A DNA stretch of 64,000 nucleotides. Origin: Nymphaea colorata. Taxonomy: Eukaryota > Streptophyta > Magnoliopsida > Nymphaeales > Nymphaeaceae. The translations under genes were made by a program, and so were the position numbers. The notes under the pieces were generated by a model. It made no database searches. It was not told the origin of the DNA and saw nothing but the letters and a program-made list of their open reading frames with translations. Shown here one piece after another: positions 12,588-24,052 of this stretch. The stretch covers positions 10,783,952-10,847,951 of the forward strand of contig NC_045142.1 in NCBI RefSeq assembly GCF_008831285.2. The letters are read 5' to 3'. Position 1 is the stretch's first letter, and every line of letters begins with the position of its first letter.

Positions 12588-14224
12588 TCGCCGCACCCGC
12601 ACCCAATTTTTTTTGAAACTTGCCACATCCTGCGCTGACACCCGCACCCATGTGATATTGGTAAAATTATTAACTAGAGATTGATTTGCTTGCACTGGGA
12701 TTGGACTTAAGACCTTAATCTTTCAGATTTTGATATTTCATTCTGCCCCTTGGTTTCTTGCGGGACCTACAGTGTTTCTTATTTCTTCTTTCTTTTCTAA
12801 TGCAGGAAACTCTATACTATTTATGGATCTAGCTAGTGACCCAGCACTCTTCGAGGGTCCAAAAGGAGACAAACAGGTAAAAGGAGCAGTAAATTCTTGA
12901 TGACGAGCTTCTTTCTTCACTGCTTATGTCTGTTTTGTGCTGCAGTCAGAAACATACAGAAAGATGTTAGAAGTAACCCATGGATGTTGGGAAGAGAGGT
13001 ATGTCTTTCAAGATATTGTCTTGATCGGGCACCTGTTTCATAGCTAAAAAATGCCAGCTATGTTGGGACTCATGTCATAGCTTATAAGAGTAAATCCATT
13101 TGTTTGAGGCATGAGAAGTCAAGCTTGTGAAAGCATGTTTAGAGTTGGGTTTCCTGCTATAAGACTTGATAAATGTTACGGGCCTCATGTTTTCTATAAA
13201 AGCCGATTGTGGTAAGTACCACTGCTTTTCTTGTTTCAAAAAGAAATGCAGGACCACTAGAACAGTTTGAAAGCTTGCTACCTTGAGATTTTTTTTTCCC
13301 AAACATTTCCCTTAGGATTCCGTGACTAGGTGACTTCTGGTTGAGTAGTAAGCAGATATATAAACTTGACGAGCTTGAGAAAGATAAGTTTTTTTGTTTA
13401 GATTAATTGCATGAAAGACTCTGGGAATACTCTTAGAAACCAATCATGACACTAATGCATGTGAGCTTCAAAAAGTTTATTTTTCTGTTTTTTCATGCTT
13501 TTTTTTTTCTCTGGCTTCAGCTTACTTACCATTTTTTTCAAAATGCATGAGAGCCAAAAGACTTTCTTTGAATGTCAGGTGGATAAGTTCTATGGCAATA
13601 TGTATCTGTGTTAATGTTTTTTTGCTGATTCTCTTGATAGTTTTCCAAAGACGAACGTGCTGTGGTTGCAGTACCTGGTGGACGTTTTGCTCACAAAGAA
13701 AACCTTTGTAAGTATCTTTTCGCTTCATTTTTGTGCTTTCAAAAATGCTGTGAAAACTGTAAGTCATTTAGGCTAGCAAGTAACTTGGATGGCATTGAAA
13801 GCTAGTCATAGTAGCCGGAAAGTGTTATTAGGTTTGGCCAGACATCCTTAAGCAAACAGTTGAATGCAAAACTTTGGTCAAGAATGCAATGCTGCTAGTT
13901 TCTTCAACATAAAAATGACTAAGAACCAACCAGAAAAATGTTCTTGTTCTGTTTAATTATACTTTTAATATCAAAGAATTTGTCTGGATGACATTAGAGT
14001 GAACTCTCTCTCTCTCCCCCTCTCTGCTTCTCTCTCATATTTATTTTCCGGATGTATAAATGCTGGTCTATGGGCAACAGGGCCAAACAACCAAGGATGA
14101 ACGAGAGCTCAGGTCGTTGAAGAAACGCTTACTCTCTTGCAATTCAGCAGAGGATGCGCTCACGGACAGTTTCTTTGAACCTTTATGGATTGAAGACCAC
14201 AGCCCTGACATATCAAAAAAATGA
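4502..14224 (+). CDS. HASPIN: Haspin-type serine/threonine kinase, 15 exons, 642 aa
   Basis: Atypical nuclear kinase that, in known family members, phosphorylates histone H3 Thr3 in mitosis. Exons: 4502-4517, 4629-4755, 4829-4903, 6020-6116, 7722-8362, 8854-8977, 9048-9163, 9273-9384, 9474-9566, 9645-9706, 9836-9966, 12806-12876, 12946-12998, 13641-13707, 14081-14224. Every junction keeps frame. The plant haspin N-terminal motif GRVDLW is split across exons 1-2. Kinase domain: glycine loop GEGTYGEAF (328-336), catalytic Lys344 in FKIVP, HRDLHWGN (483-490) and DFT (523-525), where ordinary kinases have DFG; this is the haspin signature. Conserved blocks such as GPKGDKQSETYRKM follow. A Ser run (TCATCA repeats near 8263) lies in the variable region. 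Somewhat longer than the roughly 600-aa Arabidopsis protein. All catalytic residues are present, so it is probably functional. Confidence 0.93.
6117..7721. other. Haspin intron 4 (1.6 kb)
   Basis: Long AT-rich intron between exons 4 and 5. It contains short pyrimidine-rich and GA-rich stretches (for example 7541-7563), but no transposon ends or coding potential that I recognise. Confidence 0.6.
10221..10254. repeat. (AT)17 microsatellite in haspin intron 11
   Basis: Uninterrupted AT dinucleotide run following a short (CA)n stretch. Confidence 0.95.
10673..10854. mobile_element. Hairpin (foldback) MITE in haspin intron 11
   Basis: Nearly the whole segment is one imperfect inverted repeat. 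Left arm 10673-10758 (starts AAATCACTCTTAAGATCATA) pairs with right arm 10769-10854 (ends TATGATCTTAAGGGTGATTT) around a 10-nt centre between GTCCC and GGGAC. There is no ORF. The structure is typical of snapback MITEs; the superfamily is unclear and no target-site duplication is evident. Confidence 0.6.
11304..11783. mobile_element. Non-autonomous element with CAATGTTT ends, haspin intron 11
   Basis: Terminal inverted repeats CAATGTTTTAAAA (left) and TTTTTAAACATTG (right) enclose about 480 bp. Subterminal GACTCG and GAGTC blocks recur in both halves in opposite orientation. No coding capacity. Classification is uncertain, and a target-site duplication is not clear. Confidence 0.45.
12514..12584. 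repeat. (AT)n microsatellite, about 71 bp, haspin intron 11
   Basis: Pure AT run. It is bracketed by GC-richer blocks with repeated CACCCGCACC motifs (12217-12243 and 12593-12602, 12640-12648), which look like the ends of another decayed element. Confidence 0.9.
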
Positions 14225-16210
14225 GAGAGAGAGAGAGAGATCGGACTCCTGAGTTTATGAAATTTCACACGGCCTCTGCTAAGCATTGGTTGTTGGAAAA
14301 CCCATACAAGACGGTTGCAGACGCTCTTGGATGCGATCAACCTATGGCAATATATCTTGTTCCCAATTGAACTGTATGATGGGCGAGTGCAACAAATTGG
14401 CTTTTGGTCAGGACGAGCCATCTTTCTTTCCCCTTCCTTTGTCCCAGTAGAAAGTTGGAGGTGGAGCCATAAACTAGGAGTCGCCTTATCGTAATTTTAA
14501 ATGGCTGCCATCTCACTCTTGTGTATATGTGTATGACTAACTTTTATTGACCAGAAGTTGTAGAATATATTGCAGGTCCCGCTTCAATACTTGGTGTTTT
14601 CTTGGAATTTGAGAAACCATGGCTGCCAAGAGTTTTACTATATCGGTTGCGATGTTGACACGAGTGAGATCATAGTTGTTGAAACAAGTCCTTGGTAAAT
14701 TCCTTGAAAAGAGAGAAACCGCCGCAACCTTTACCATGGACAGCCATTCTTTCCCTTTGTGTTTCTCTCTGGCGGTAATGCTTGCTCGAAGATGGTAGTG
14801 CTAATCGAAGACGTGGAGCGAAGGCCCGAGCCAATGGCCAAGAAATTGTTTCCTGAATTCTCGTCGCGCCCCTCGGGGTGGGACAAGAATTCCGAAAATT
14901 TCGTCCTGGAATCGCTAATAACGGTCAATATTTGGTCCTGATTTTGATGGAATCAGAATAAAATTCAGAAATGTGAATTTTGATGTCCTGTTGCATTGCA
15001 TGAAATTTCCAGCTATAAGCTGCCTTTAATTAATTAAAAAAAAACTTTTTTATTGTAAAAACAGAAAAAAGCGAAAAAAGTTAAAAATCTTAAAAAGGTT
15101 CTTGTTTTATTTATTTTTTTTTAAATATCTCAACTCATTTCTTTTTTTGGCATATATGTTTCTTTATACATCCTTGAGTCTGGCCGACAGCCTATTAACG
15201 CTTCCATCATTGACAAATCCAATTTGTGTCACCCGTGTCCAGTGCATCCATCCTACTCAAAATCTAGATATTTACTCGGACTAAAGTCTGACTAGCCTAT
15301 AGTTAATTGCCACCTTGGCCATTTATCCAAATTTTAACATATGATGAGATTCATTGTGATGAAATCCCTTTTATTTTAAAAATAATGTTAAATTTAAATA
15401 ATAACAAAATCATTTTCAAAGTGAACATGAAAAGCGCCATAGACCATGAGTTCTATAATATGTACTTCAATGCTTTAATATTACAATTTACACGTGCATA
15501 ACGAACATTTTTATTCTTGTTATTAATTTATACCACTATCATTATTTTATACCTATTATCTCATATCTATATCATTATCTCGTATTTAAGATAACAAGGA
15601 TAGTATGAGATAAATGAAAAGAGATATGAGATCATAACTATGAGATAACGGTATGAATAAAACAAAAAAAAAATGAAAACACTTCTTTACTGTTCAAAAA
15701 ATATATAATGTTCAAAAAATATATTGGTCATGAACGATTATTCGGTCCACCCAGCGGCAGCAGCAGCGGAGCAGAGGCCGGCGTAAGTAACCCGCTTCAC
15801 AGATAAGAAGAACCAACTACATGAGGTAGACATTGTTTCAATAGTACAAGAAAAAGAAACAAAATGTATTGCCAGATAACTTTGCCGCGCAAGACCGGGC
15901 AGCCAAGACTGGTGGTTCTTTATATCTAAGACGATAAATATGAGCCACGCAAGACACCCACTAATCTCCCTCTCCGTGGACTGAAAAAACCCTGCGGTAA
16001 TTGGCTCCTCCACCATTGGAGACTGAAGGGCATTGCTTTCCCAATTGCTAATAATTTACAAAGGGCGATCCTGCTACTGAATGTAGCAAAGAAGTGAGGG
16101 AGCAATTCGTAATCTGCTAGTTCACAACGGTGATCCTGCTCTTGAATGTAGCAAAGTGGTGAGGGAAACGATCGGTTATCTTGATTTCAGCAGAGAAGTG
16201 AAAGGGAAAG
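14225..16210. other. Intergenic, haspin to INSIG-like gene
   Basis: A (GA)n run follows the haspin stop directly (14223-14240). Presumed haspin 3' UTR reaches to about 14.5 kb. The rest holds only short ORFs without recognisable domains and an AT-rich block at 15500-15720 with ATCTCATA/TATGAGAT inverted repeats. Confidence 0.5.
16066..16195. repeat. Imperfect 65-bp tandem repeat upstream of the INSIG-like gene
   Basis: Two units start (C/T)GATCCTGCT at 16066 and 16131. They share GAATGTAGCAAAG and GTGAGGGA, then diverge. They sit within 150 bp of the ATG, so they are probably in the 5' UTR or promoter. Confidence 0.7.
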
Positions 16211-17396
16211 ATGAAACCACGCATCGGTTCTATCTCGCACTCGTCCCTGCCTCTAAATATCAATCGCCTGAGAAGACCCAGCCTTTCTTCTTCCCCAGTA
16301 CCCACATGCTCTCTCAAGCCACAAGGTAAAGCTACTCTGAAGCAGACTTGGCCATCTATTTCCGTCGCCCTTTTTGCTTCAGGTTTCTCTCTGGGCACCC
16401 TTCTGGATGCCATCCACTCCAGAGTACAACTCCAAATCTACCAGAATGGATCGATTGACGTTGGACCTATTCACACAAGCATTTGGGTGAGACTTTCCAC
16501 TGGACGTTTAGTTAGTTTCTGAAACTGTGTAATCTCTTTAGCCGGCCAACAAGAAATTTGAAGAAGAAAATCTGTCTCTGAAACAGGTTCCTCCCTTGCT
16601 TGGGGTGTTCTACTGCACTGTTGGAATGTTGCGGCTATTCCTGGACGAAAAACTATACGCAAAATCAGAAGCTCCAGAGGGGACCTTGCAGAAGACGTCA
16701 GTGTCACTGCTGTAAGCTTTTCACTGTTTCCTCTTATGAGCTTAGACATTCTGAGTTTCTGGTTCGATTTGAATATTGTTATTCCAATTGAATGGGGCGA
16801 AATGGGCAAGGATGAAAAATGCTAATGGTTTGGATTTACTGGCTAGGTGAACCAGGTTGCTTGTTCTGTTCATAGAGTTGAGCGCCGAAATGTACAAGGC
16901 TGGGGTGGCAGCCAACGTTGAAGCCTATGCATTATTTGCTCTGGCAGAGTTCGTGTGGTTCTTCATGGATGGTACGTGGTTGGGTTTTGCAATAGCGTCC
17001 ATTGTTGGCATTGGCGGCCCACTGGCGGAGATTCCACTGATCAAGTATCTTCTTTCCTTGTTGTTGCTTTTAGAATTCTCTCTCTCTCTCTCTCTCTCTC
17101 TGTGGTTACTGTTATTGATTATATGTGGCCATTACTTCTATAGGACATGGAATCTGTGGTACTACCCCAATTCAAACATTGAAATCTTTGGCGTGGTAAG
17201 TGTCGTTTTTAATTTGCGTCAATTTGGATTACCATAGAGAAAAACTTTCAATATCTGTTATGATCAGGGGTTGGTCACCTGGACATGCACCTGCTACTTT
17301 GTTTACACACCCTTTCTGATTAATTTATCACGCTGGTTGAGAGGAACAATCGCATCCATTGGTGAAAAAGTTAATCATGAAAGTGAAACTCTCTAG
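16211..17396 (+). CDS. INSIG-like polytopic membrane protein, 5 exons, 256 aa
   Basis: Exons: 16211-16486, 16587-16711, 16856-17044, 17144-17195, 17268-17396; all junctions keep frame with GT..AG introns. Several hydrophobic segments suggest about six membrane spans. Resemblance to the insulin-induced gene (INSIG) family rests on a WVPP motif followed by small residues and an aspartate, an LSAE segment where animal INSIGs have ASAK, an Asn before a hydrophobic [11 protein letters not shown] block, and a C-terminal NLSRWL. INSIGs in animals retain sterol sensors in the ER. Here the first 50 residues are basic and Ser/Pro-rich and resemble a chloroplast transit peptide, so the location may differ. 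Length matches the family. The gene structure is solid; the family call comes from remembered motifs and needs a profile search. Confidence 0.75.
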
Positions 17397-20300
17397 CATG
17401 GAAGGTTAGTTACATCTGCATCATTGAGAAAGAAGGGAAACCGGTTAGCCAGAGTAGTTCTTGTCTGCTTATTCAAGTTCACCTCTTCTAGATTCTGACA
17501 AGTGCAATTAGTTTGTATGCAACATCTGTTGGTGTACAAAATGGATCAGCTTAAAATGTGAACATACTGAAGAGCCTTCCCTAATATATTACAGATTAGG
17601 CTTATGCTTCGTCTATGTAATCAGATTGATTCCACAAGCAAAATTGCTCTATAAGCTAATGCAGCTAACTTATATATTGCATAAAGGATCGATGATGTAG
17701 CTACAAATAAGCTGTTGCTTCTCATATCCTTTAGACCAATGAACATGCTAGCTTGTTGTATATGTTACATCCTGCAGGTGGAGATACGTAGTGCACCTAT
17801 AATAGAAGAACGGAAGGTTTATCTGCAGCTCCGCAGGTGGTTCAATCCATTAACGGCTCTCTGCCTACATGTATCAAAGGATGCTACTGTTACTCCATGT
17901 ATCTATCCATTTCTGCGTTTGTACCACGGGAACCCTCACATATCAGAGAGATCAACTTTATAGGCACAATATTCTGCAAATTTCCATGTTGACCGGACAT
18001 ACAAATAGAGATCCACTATCCTATATAGACTCACACATACATACAAAGAAGAAAATCGGACAAAAGTTTAAAAACAGTGTTAATCAGATAAGAAATATTT
18101 AAGTTGTGGTAGATCCAAAGAATAGAACATAAAAATAAACAAAACAGCAGTTGACTTGTAAAAATGAGAAAATTGTTGGAATGAAATGAGAAAATTCATT
18201 ATGATGTTAATTGTTAGGGAAAGATCCATTAATTACTGTCTACTGAGATTCCCGTTACGAGAATGCTAGAGTCAAAACTTGTCATCTTTGGCCAGTATCA
18301 GCTTTTGTGCACGATCTGTTTGGGCCAACTCAGTCTTGTCATGGGTTTGGATGAATAGAGCATGATATGGTTGGTGATATTTGCCATCGCACAAATAGTT
18401 TTCAGTCCTCTGAATGTCCTATTGTTATGATGATTCTCTATTACTCCTTTTGGAGACACACTTCTGGTCACCCTTGCTTATCAATAAACCAGAAAAAATG
18501 AGGGTGGGGTTGCTTGCTCTGTTTTCTCTTGTTTCTTATCCTTGTGAATTTCATCCTCAGGAGGAACCTTATAAGTATAGGGATGGGTTTGCCCGTCGAA
18601 ACATTGTAATCTCTAATACAATTTTCCCCTTTTGTGACATGTAACAGAGGTTAAACCGTTAAATCAAGTAACAAGAAACAGAGGTGTGCTTGACTTTTTA
18701 TGCCATAGTGGTGACTTAGGCGCCAGGTCTTAGGCAAACTGCAAGGCATTGATCTTGCCCAAGTCGGTACACATTCAAAAATGCACTCACTGTATGGCAC
18801 AAATGAGCAGAGGTTTAGACAATTCCTAGCAGAAAGTTCTGTCAGTCATGATTTGCACTTCTTCCAGCATATGGAGTCAAAGATTGTATTGCAAAGGTTA
18901 TTTTATCGATTACTTAAGCTTATGCAACGCAGGCAGTATCAGTAACCAGATGCCACTTTTCTGGATTGTAGTCCTGCACTTGTTGGTATTTGCTCCAGTT
19001 CTTCAATATTATCTATGTCATTTCTCTGCTATTAGGCTTGCAGCTTCATGAGTAAAGCTTCCTTACATTTTCTGTAACCCTTTACTTTTTCAAGAACAGA
19101 AACTTTGATCTCGTACGCTCCACATTGTTTTGTGCTTTGCACCATAGACATTAAAAGGACAGGTTTTTATATGTTCCACGCGTTGACCACGAGTGATTTC
19201 AGTGGAGGAACATCTTCCTTCCACATCAAAGCTGGTGCATTTCATATCAATGAGTAGCCTTGGTCATACATCAATGGCGGTCATGTCAGAATTGAAAAGT
19301 AACTTTATCCATGAGCTGGAATCCCGTATGAATTCTTGTCCGTTAAGACTCTTCCTTCTCCCTTCCTGACAATGGGAAGAAATTGTCGCATATTCCAATC
19401 CACTATTCCAAAAGGAGCAATTTTGCATATTCATTGTTATCTAAGTAGGATAGTTGTCAAGTGGAAGCACTCAAAAGAAGTTTTTTCTTCTCTTCCACAG
19501 AACAGTCTCTTGGTCGTCTTTGTGAATTCTGTTTAAGTCAGCATGTGATTTCTTTCTTCTGGTCCTTAGGCTGTTGTGCATCCAACGTTTTAAGTAGAGC
19601 CTACTTCTAAGGATGTTCCTGGCCTTTCCTAAGTACTGGTAATGGTTCATGATTTTGCTTCCTACCATTTGGACATCTATTGTCTGATGCCGGTTAGCCA
19701 ATGCACTAAAGCCAAACAAAAGTATTGCAGATAAAACTAGATCAAAGCTTCACTTTTGTTATTCAACTATCCTTGTGGAGCTTTCCGTCAATGATGATCT
19801 CAAAGAAGAAATCCTTCTCCCCTTTAACTCAAAAGATGGATGGGATTTGAAACTTGAGTATGAAGCTGAAGAACATTACCGCTTTGTGGCATTCCTAACC
19901 ATATTGCAGATTGGATTGAAGGAATATTTGTTCTTAATGTAAACAGTCAAAGTCTGCATTGGCACGTAATGCAGAAGAAAGGAACATTCAATCAGATGTG
20001 GATTCTAAGGTGCAACCAAATGAAGTGAATTCTCTACTTTAATCCTGGAAGTAGATTTTCTTGAGTTATTGATTCAATGACTGAAGTGGTTATCTTTATG
20101 TCTGATGTCTGTCTTAGTGGATCTGATTCAGATTTAATGGTCCATGACTAAAGCAGCTGTTGTCCGCTCCATATTGTGTCCTGATAATATCGAGAACTAT
20201 GCTGATCATGTGCCTGGCTAGTGCCTGTCACTTTTAAAGTTTAAAGCGAATGGGCTTTCTCAAGAAAAGTTTGTCATTGTGATTCAATATTCTCAGCATC

Positions 20301-20529
20301 TAACATGTGCAGTCTCTAGATTCTCAACTTTCTACCATGGTTAAGAAACCGAAAATATGAAGATTGACAATGATGCTATTTTGGATGGCATTGAGTATTG
20401 CTCAGAGTCTATCTGCAATTAAAGAAAGAGCAAGGGACATGCTCCTTGATGCTTTAAGGTAAGCGATAAGTATTTTTTCCAACTGCCCAGAATGATAGCC
20501 TCAACCGGTCAGTTCCCTTTGCCCCCCAA
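17397..20529. pseudogene. Possible decayed multi-exon gene (unrecognised)
   Basis: No intact gene, but several short open stretches read like coding remnants. At about 19732-19940 some 65 codons are open after a TTGCAG acceptor-like site, including VELSVNDDLKEEI and KLEYEAEEHYRFV. Around 18869-18920 there is AYGVKDCIAKVILSIT followed by a stop. At about 19260-19368 there is SELKSNFIHELESRMNSC. They share the + strand and are separated by stops and non-coding gaps. I do not recognise the family; this could also be coincidence or exons of a diverged gene. Confidence 0.3.
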
Positions 20530-20728
20530 CAGGGGCGGAGGGAGGCGGGGAGGGCGCCTAGGCCATGGGCTCAACCCAGCTAATCTAAAAAAAAAAATCA
20601 CATTAAAAAAATTGAAAATTTTTAGTTGCGTAATGTATGTTTTGGATTCAGGTTTAGTTTGACTTTACCCGGATAAATTCGTTGGACCGTTTGGCCCGCC
20701 CTTGAAAAAAATCCTCACTCCGCCCCTG
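20530..20728. mobile_element. hAT-like MITE, copy 2
   Basis: A 199-bp element with perfect 11-bp terminal inverted repeats CAGGGGCGGAG and CTCCGCCCCTG. The flanking 8-mers ccccccaa (20522-20529) and ccccccag (20729-20736) match at 7 of 8, a hAT-type target-site duplication. It has no ORF and is clearly related to the copy at 10-201. Confidence 0.8.
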
Positions 20729-21586
20729 CCCCCCAGGGTCTAGAGTTGCATCGTTGTCTGGTGTAGACATAGTGTACTGTCAACTAATACCTCGCTTCTA
20801 TAAGCAGAGGGCTCACATGAATTTGAACTAACGGTGACTTCACCTAAAACCATCGCAACTAGCTATATTATGACCCGTGAGGCATGTGATCCATTACCCT
20901 TGATTTGCCTAATGCCTTTCCTCAAGAAAAGGATCTCATTGTTTTGAAAAGCTGAAAAGATCTTTGTCCTATTCAAAAACTCTTCCTTGGATGAGGACAT
21001 CAAGGGGAAGTATAGCATGAAAGAGGAGTTGATTCAACCCAGTATTAAATTTTAGGTGGGATTTTTGCAGTGTGCTTTAGGAAGCTAATCCTATCTCTCC
21101 ACATACACACACATACGCACACGCACAGTCAAAATCTTATATAAAAAACTCAGCAATTGCAAATAAGAAAATAAGAAAACTCCCTTTAATTAATATCATG
21201 TTTAAACCATGCAACTTCCAATTTTGAAAAAAAAAAAGTATTTAGGGCAGCTGTTATATGTTAAAAAATTTAAATGGAAGATGCAAATGAATTTGATGAT
21301 CACACAACAGACATTTCCAAAATTAGGATCCAATGTATACGCATAACCAGCACGTTAACAGGTACCGTTCAAACTAAAGAGGCCATACATACTTTATTTA
21401 AACATGGTTGGAAAATACCCAATATGCTTGAAAGACATGCATGTGTTTGACTAAGCATATTACTATAACATAACGAAGTCAAGCAAACTTAGAAACTAAA
21501 ACAGGAAAGCCAACTATTTCAAGAATAATAACAAGCATGCTTAAATAAGTTACCAGTTGGAACATGAAGACATTATGGCTGTCCGA
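20729..21586. other. Intergenic, no gene seen
   Basis: AT-rich sequence with scattered (CA)n near 21102-21126. No transposon ends or coding signal recognised. Confidence 0.5.
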
Positions 21587-21599
21587 ATGCGCGCACGCG

Positions 21600-21685
<86 letters not shown>
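21587..21685. repeat. Alternating purine-pyrimidine tract, CG to CA to TA
   Basis: About 99 bp alternate purine and pyrimidine without a break: ATGCGCGCACGCGC, then (AC)n, then about 38 AT units. Such tracts can form Z-DNA (GC/CA part) and cruciforms (AT part). Confidence 0.9.
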
Positions 21686-21688
<3 letters not shown>

Positions 21689-22400
21689 AATTTGTCTTAA
21701 AAAACTAGTCATCGTGTTGGCAATACAGACAGTATAAAGTGCGGCAATGATTTATAGTGGCTTTACCGTAGATTTATAGTTATTTTAGTGAACAAAGAAA
21801 AAGAGAGGTGTGAACGCTTATAGAAATCATCACTCCGTTCGATTTTTCTTGATTGGTAGTATTAACTTATTTGTCCCCTCCTCCTTCTCTCAGGTGTCAA
21901 TATCAAAGTTATTGGTAGATACAAAGCCACCTAAGTAAGCGATAAAAATTAAACCGCTTAAATTTGTATTGGATTTTTTTAAAACAAAATGTGAACAACT
22001 ATTGATGAAATTGGCCCTTATTGATAAATAAGATATTCAATTTCTTTCTCAGATTGAAAGATACCATATATGTTCCAATTTAACGTAAATCACATTTTAG
22101 TTCAAGCTATTTTTGTAAAAGAAATTTGTTTTTTCAACTACCATAAGTTTGCTATTATAAGAGTCATTCATCTATTTTTAAAAACTAAGTTATTTTTCTA
22201 AGAGTCTGAAATACCCCTAAGAAAGATGAGGAGTTTTTGTTAAGGAAACTCATTAGTCAATCATATTTTAGAAGTTAATAAATTATTGTCTATTAAATTA
22301 ATTTCGTATTAAAAATTTGTTTTATGCACCAACTTTTCAATTTTGCAAACGCTAATGTTTTAGACATTTTGAACGCGTGCATATAATGTTCCATCACACC

Positions 22401-22536
22401 ATTGGGGCGGATCAGGTTCTGGTCATACCGGAACCAATGGCAACTCTATCACTAGATCTGCGTTCATGATTGGGGCGGATCAGGTTCTGGTCATACAGGA
22501 ACCAATGGCAACTCTATCACTAGATCTGCGTTCATG
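22401..22536. repeat. 68-bp tandem duplication
   Basis: Two 68-bp units (22401-22468 and 22469-22536) differ at a single base (CATACCGG against CATACAGG), so the duplication is recent. Confidence 0.95.
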
Positions 22537-22545
22537 ATTGACCAG

Positions 22546-22706
22546 ACCGGTTCAAGTTAAATGGTCTAGGGGCGGATTTTGTTCAGGAATGAGCCAAATG
22601 GTCTGTGGGTTGGGATCCAAAAACCGGTTCAAGTTAAATGGTCCACAACTAGGGGTGGAACCAGTATTTTTTTCAGGAACGAGCCAAATGGTCTGTGGGT
22701 TGGGAT
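22546..22706. repeat. Second tandem duplication, about 77-bp unit
   Basis: Units begin ACCGGTTCAAGTTAAATGGTC at 22546 and at 22623. Both contain GAGCCAAATGGTCTGTGGG and end TTGGGATCC; they differ by a small insertion and substitutions. It directly follows the 68-bp duplication. Confidence 0.85.
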
Positions 22707-22756
22707 CCTTTTGGATCCATGGGTCCGTTTTTGAAAGTAGGTCTGAATGATTGTTG

Positions 22757-23626
22757 TATCTGGCTTTGCAAAAAGCCCCATCCCCCCTCCCTCAATCACC
22801 TTTTTGTTGTTTAAGACTATTTAGAGATTTAGATGAAGAGAGTGACGCACATATAAACTACAGTGTCATGCATCTATCGTTTACAATCCACATAATAACT
22901 AGACTTTCATCAGTCCACCAATCTAAGAAGCTACTCTACACTCGGCATGACAAATTTAATCAATTTGTAGCAATCCAATTTTGATGACATCGATGAAAAT
23001 TGTGGGACACTGAATTAAAAAGGACACTGTTATTAATATAGAAAGAAGTTAACCAAACCCATAAAAATGTAAATTAGCAAGGAAAGATAAAAGAAAATCC
23101 CCCCTCAAACCACATAAAACATCATTATGAAAACTTCCCTTTCTATCATTTTACTTATAATTCAGAAGAACCGGACCATGTTTTCAGATTTTTCCAATAA
23201 TGGCAGCACCTTTTATGGAAATTATTTAATAAGTGCTTAAAGTGATGTGAGAAACATAAAACTTAGCTTCGACTTTCTTTTATCTTTCCTTGCTAATTTA
23301 CATTTTTATGGGTTTGGTTAAATTCTTTCTATATTAATAACAGTCTCCTTTTTGATTCAGTGTCCCACAATTTTCATCGAAGGTATCAAAATTGGATTGC
23401 TACAAATTGATTAAATTTGTCATGTCGTGTGTAAAGTACCTTATTAGATTGGTGGACTGATGAAAGTCTAGTTACTAGTATTTGTGTGTGTGGATTGTAA
23501 ACAATGAATGCATGACACTCTAGTTTATATGTGCGCCACTCTCTCCATCTAAATCCCTAAATAGTCTTAAAACAACAAGACGGTGAATGAGGGAGGGGAA
23601 GATGGGGCTTTTTGCAAAGCGAGATC
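22757..23626. mobile_element. Long inverted-repeat (foldback or MULE-like) element
   Basis: Left arm 22757-23099 and right arm 23271-23626 are inverted copies, sharing GCTTTGCAAAAAGCCCCATC at the outer ends and CCATAAAAATGTAAATTAGC inside, with scattered substitutions and small indels. The spacer is about 170 bp. There is no ORF. Long arms suit a Mutator-like non-autonomous or foldback element. The exact ends and target duplication are not resolved. Confidence 0.7.
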
Positions 23627-24010
23627 CAAACCTAGCCAGTTACAACTAGCGGTATAGCTTTCTCCTATTCTTTTGCCATAAAGATTTCGATCTAAATTCA
23701 GCTACTCATATGTACATCAATGTAAATCCGATCCACTTGCGTCCAACCGGTACACAGCCAAGTTTGGATCTCAGCACCGCCATTCATACAACTGAGACCC
23801 AATTCTACAAAGACTTGGATCGGATCTATATCCAGAATAAGCTGTGACATTTCTATTGAATCAGACCCGGTTTTGTCCCCATTATGGCCGACTCGACTCG
23901 ACTCATGATCCTGAATAATACTGGATCTACCAGATGGGTCCAGGTCCGTTCCTTGCTGGTCTCGATAGGTCGGTTCCTGACCCGTAAAAACAGTACGTGA
24001 TCCATTCGCA

Positions 24011-24052
24011 TATAAGTCGGCTAAATTGGTGTTCTCTCTCTCTCTCTCTCTC
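24011..24052 (+). promoter_or_regulatory. Likely NUP98 core promoter: TATAAG plus (TC)n
   Basis: TATAAG at 24011-24016, followed about 20 bp later by a (TC)10 run (24033-24052), the pyrimidine-patch arrangement common in plant promoters. It lies about 370 bp before the NUP98 ATG, which leaves room for a 5' UTR that may contain an intron. Confidence 0.45.

Noticed and set aside
12498..12695. Poly-IY ORFs, also at 21479, 39901, 49364, 49513 and 59296
   Set aside because: Direct translation of (TA)n microsatellites.
14068..14421. 117-codon minus-strand ORF over haspin exon 15
   Set aside because: Shadow of the coding exon and its GA-rich 3' UTR.
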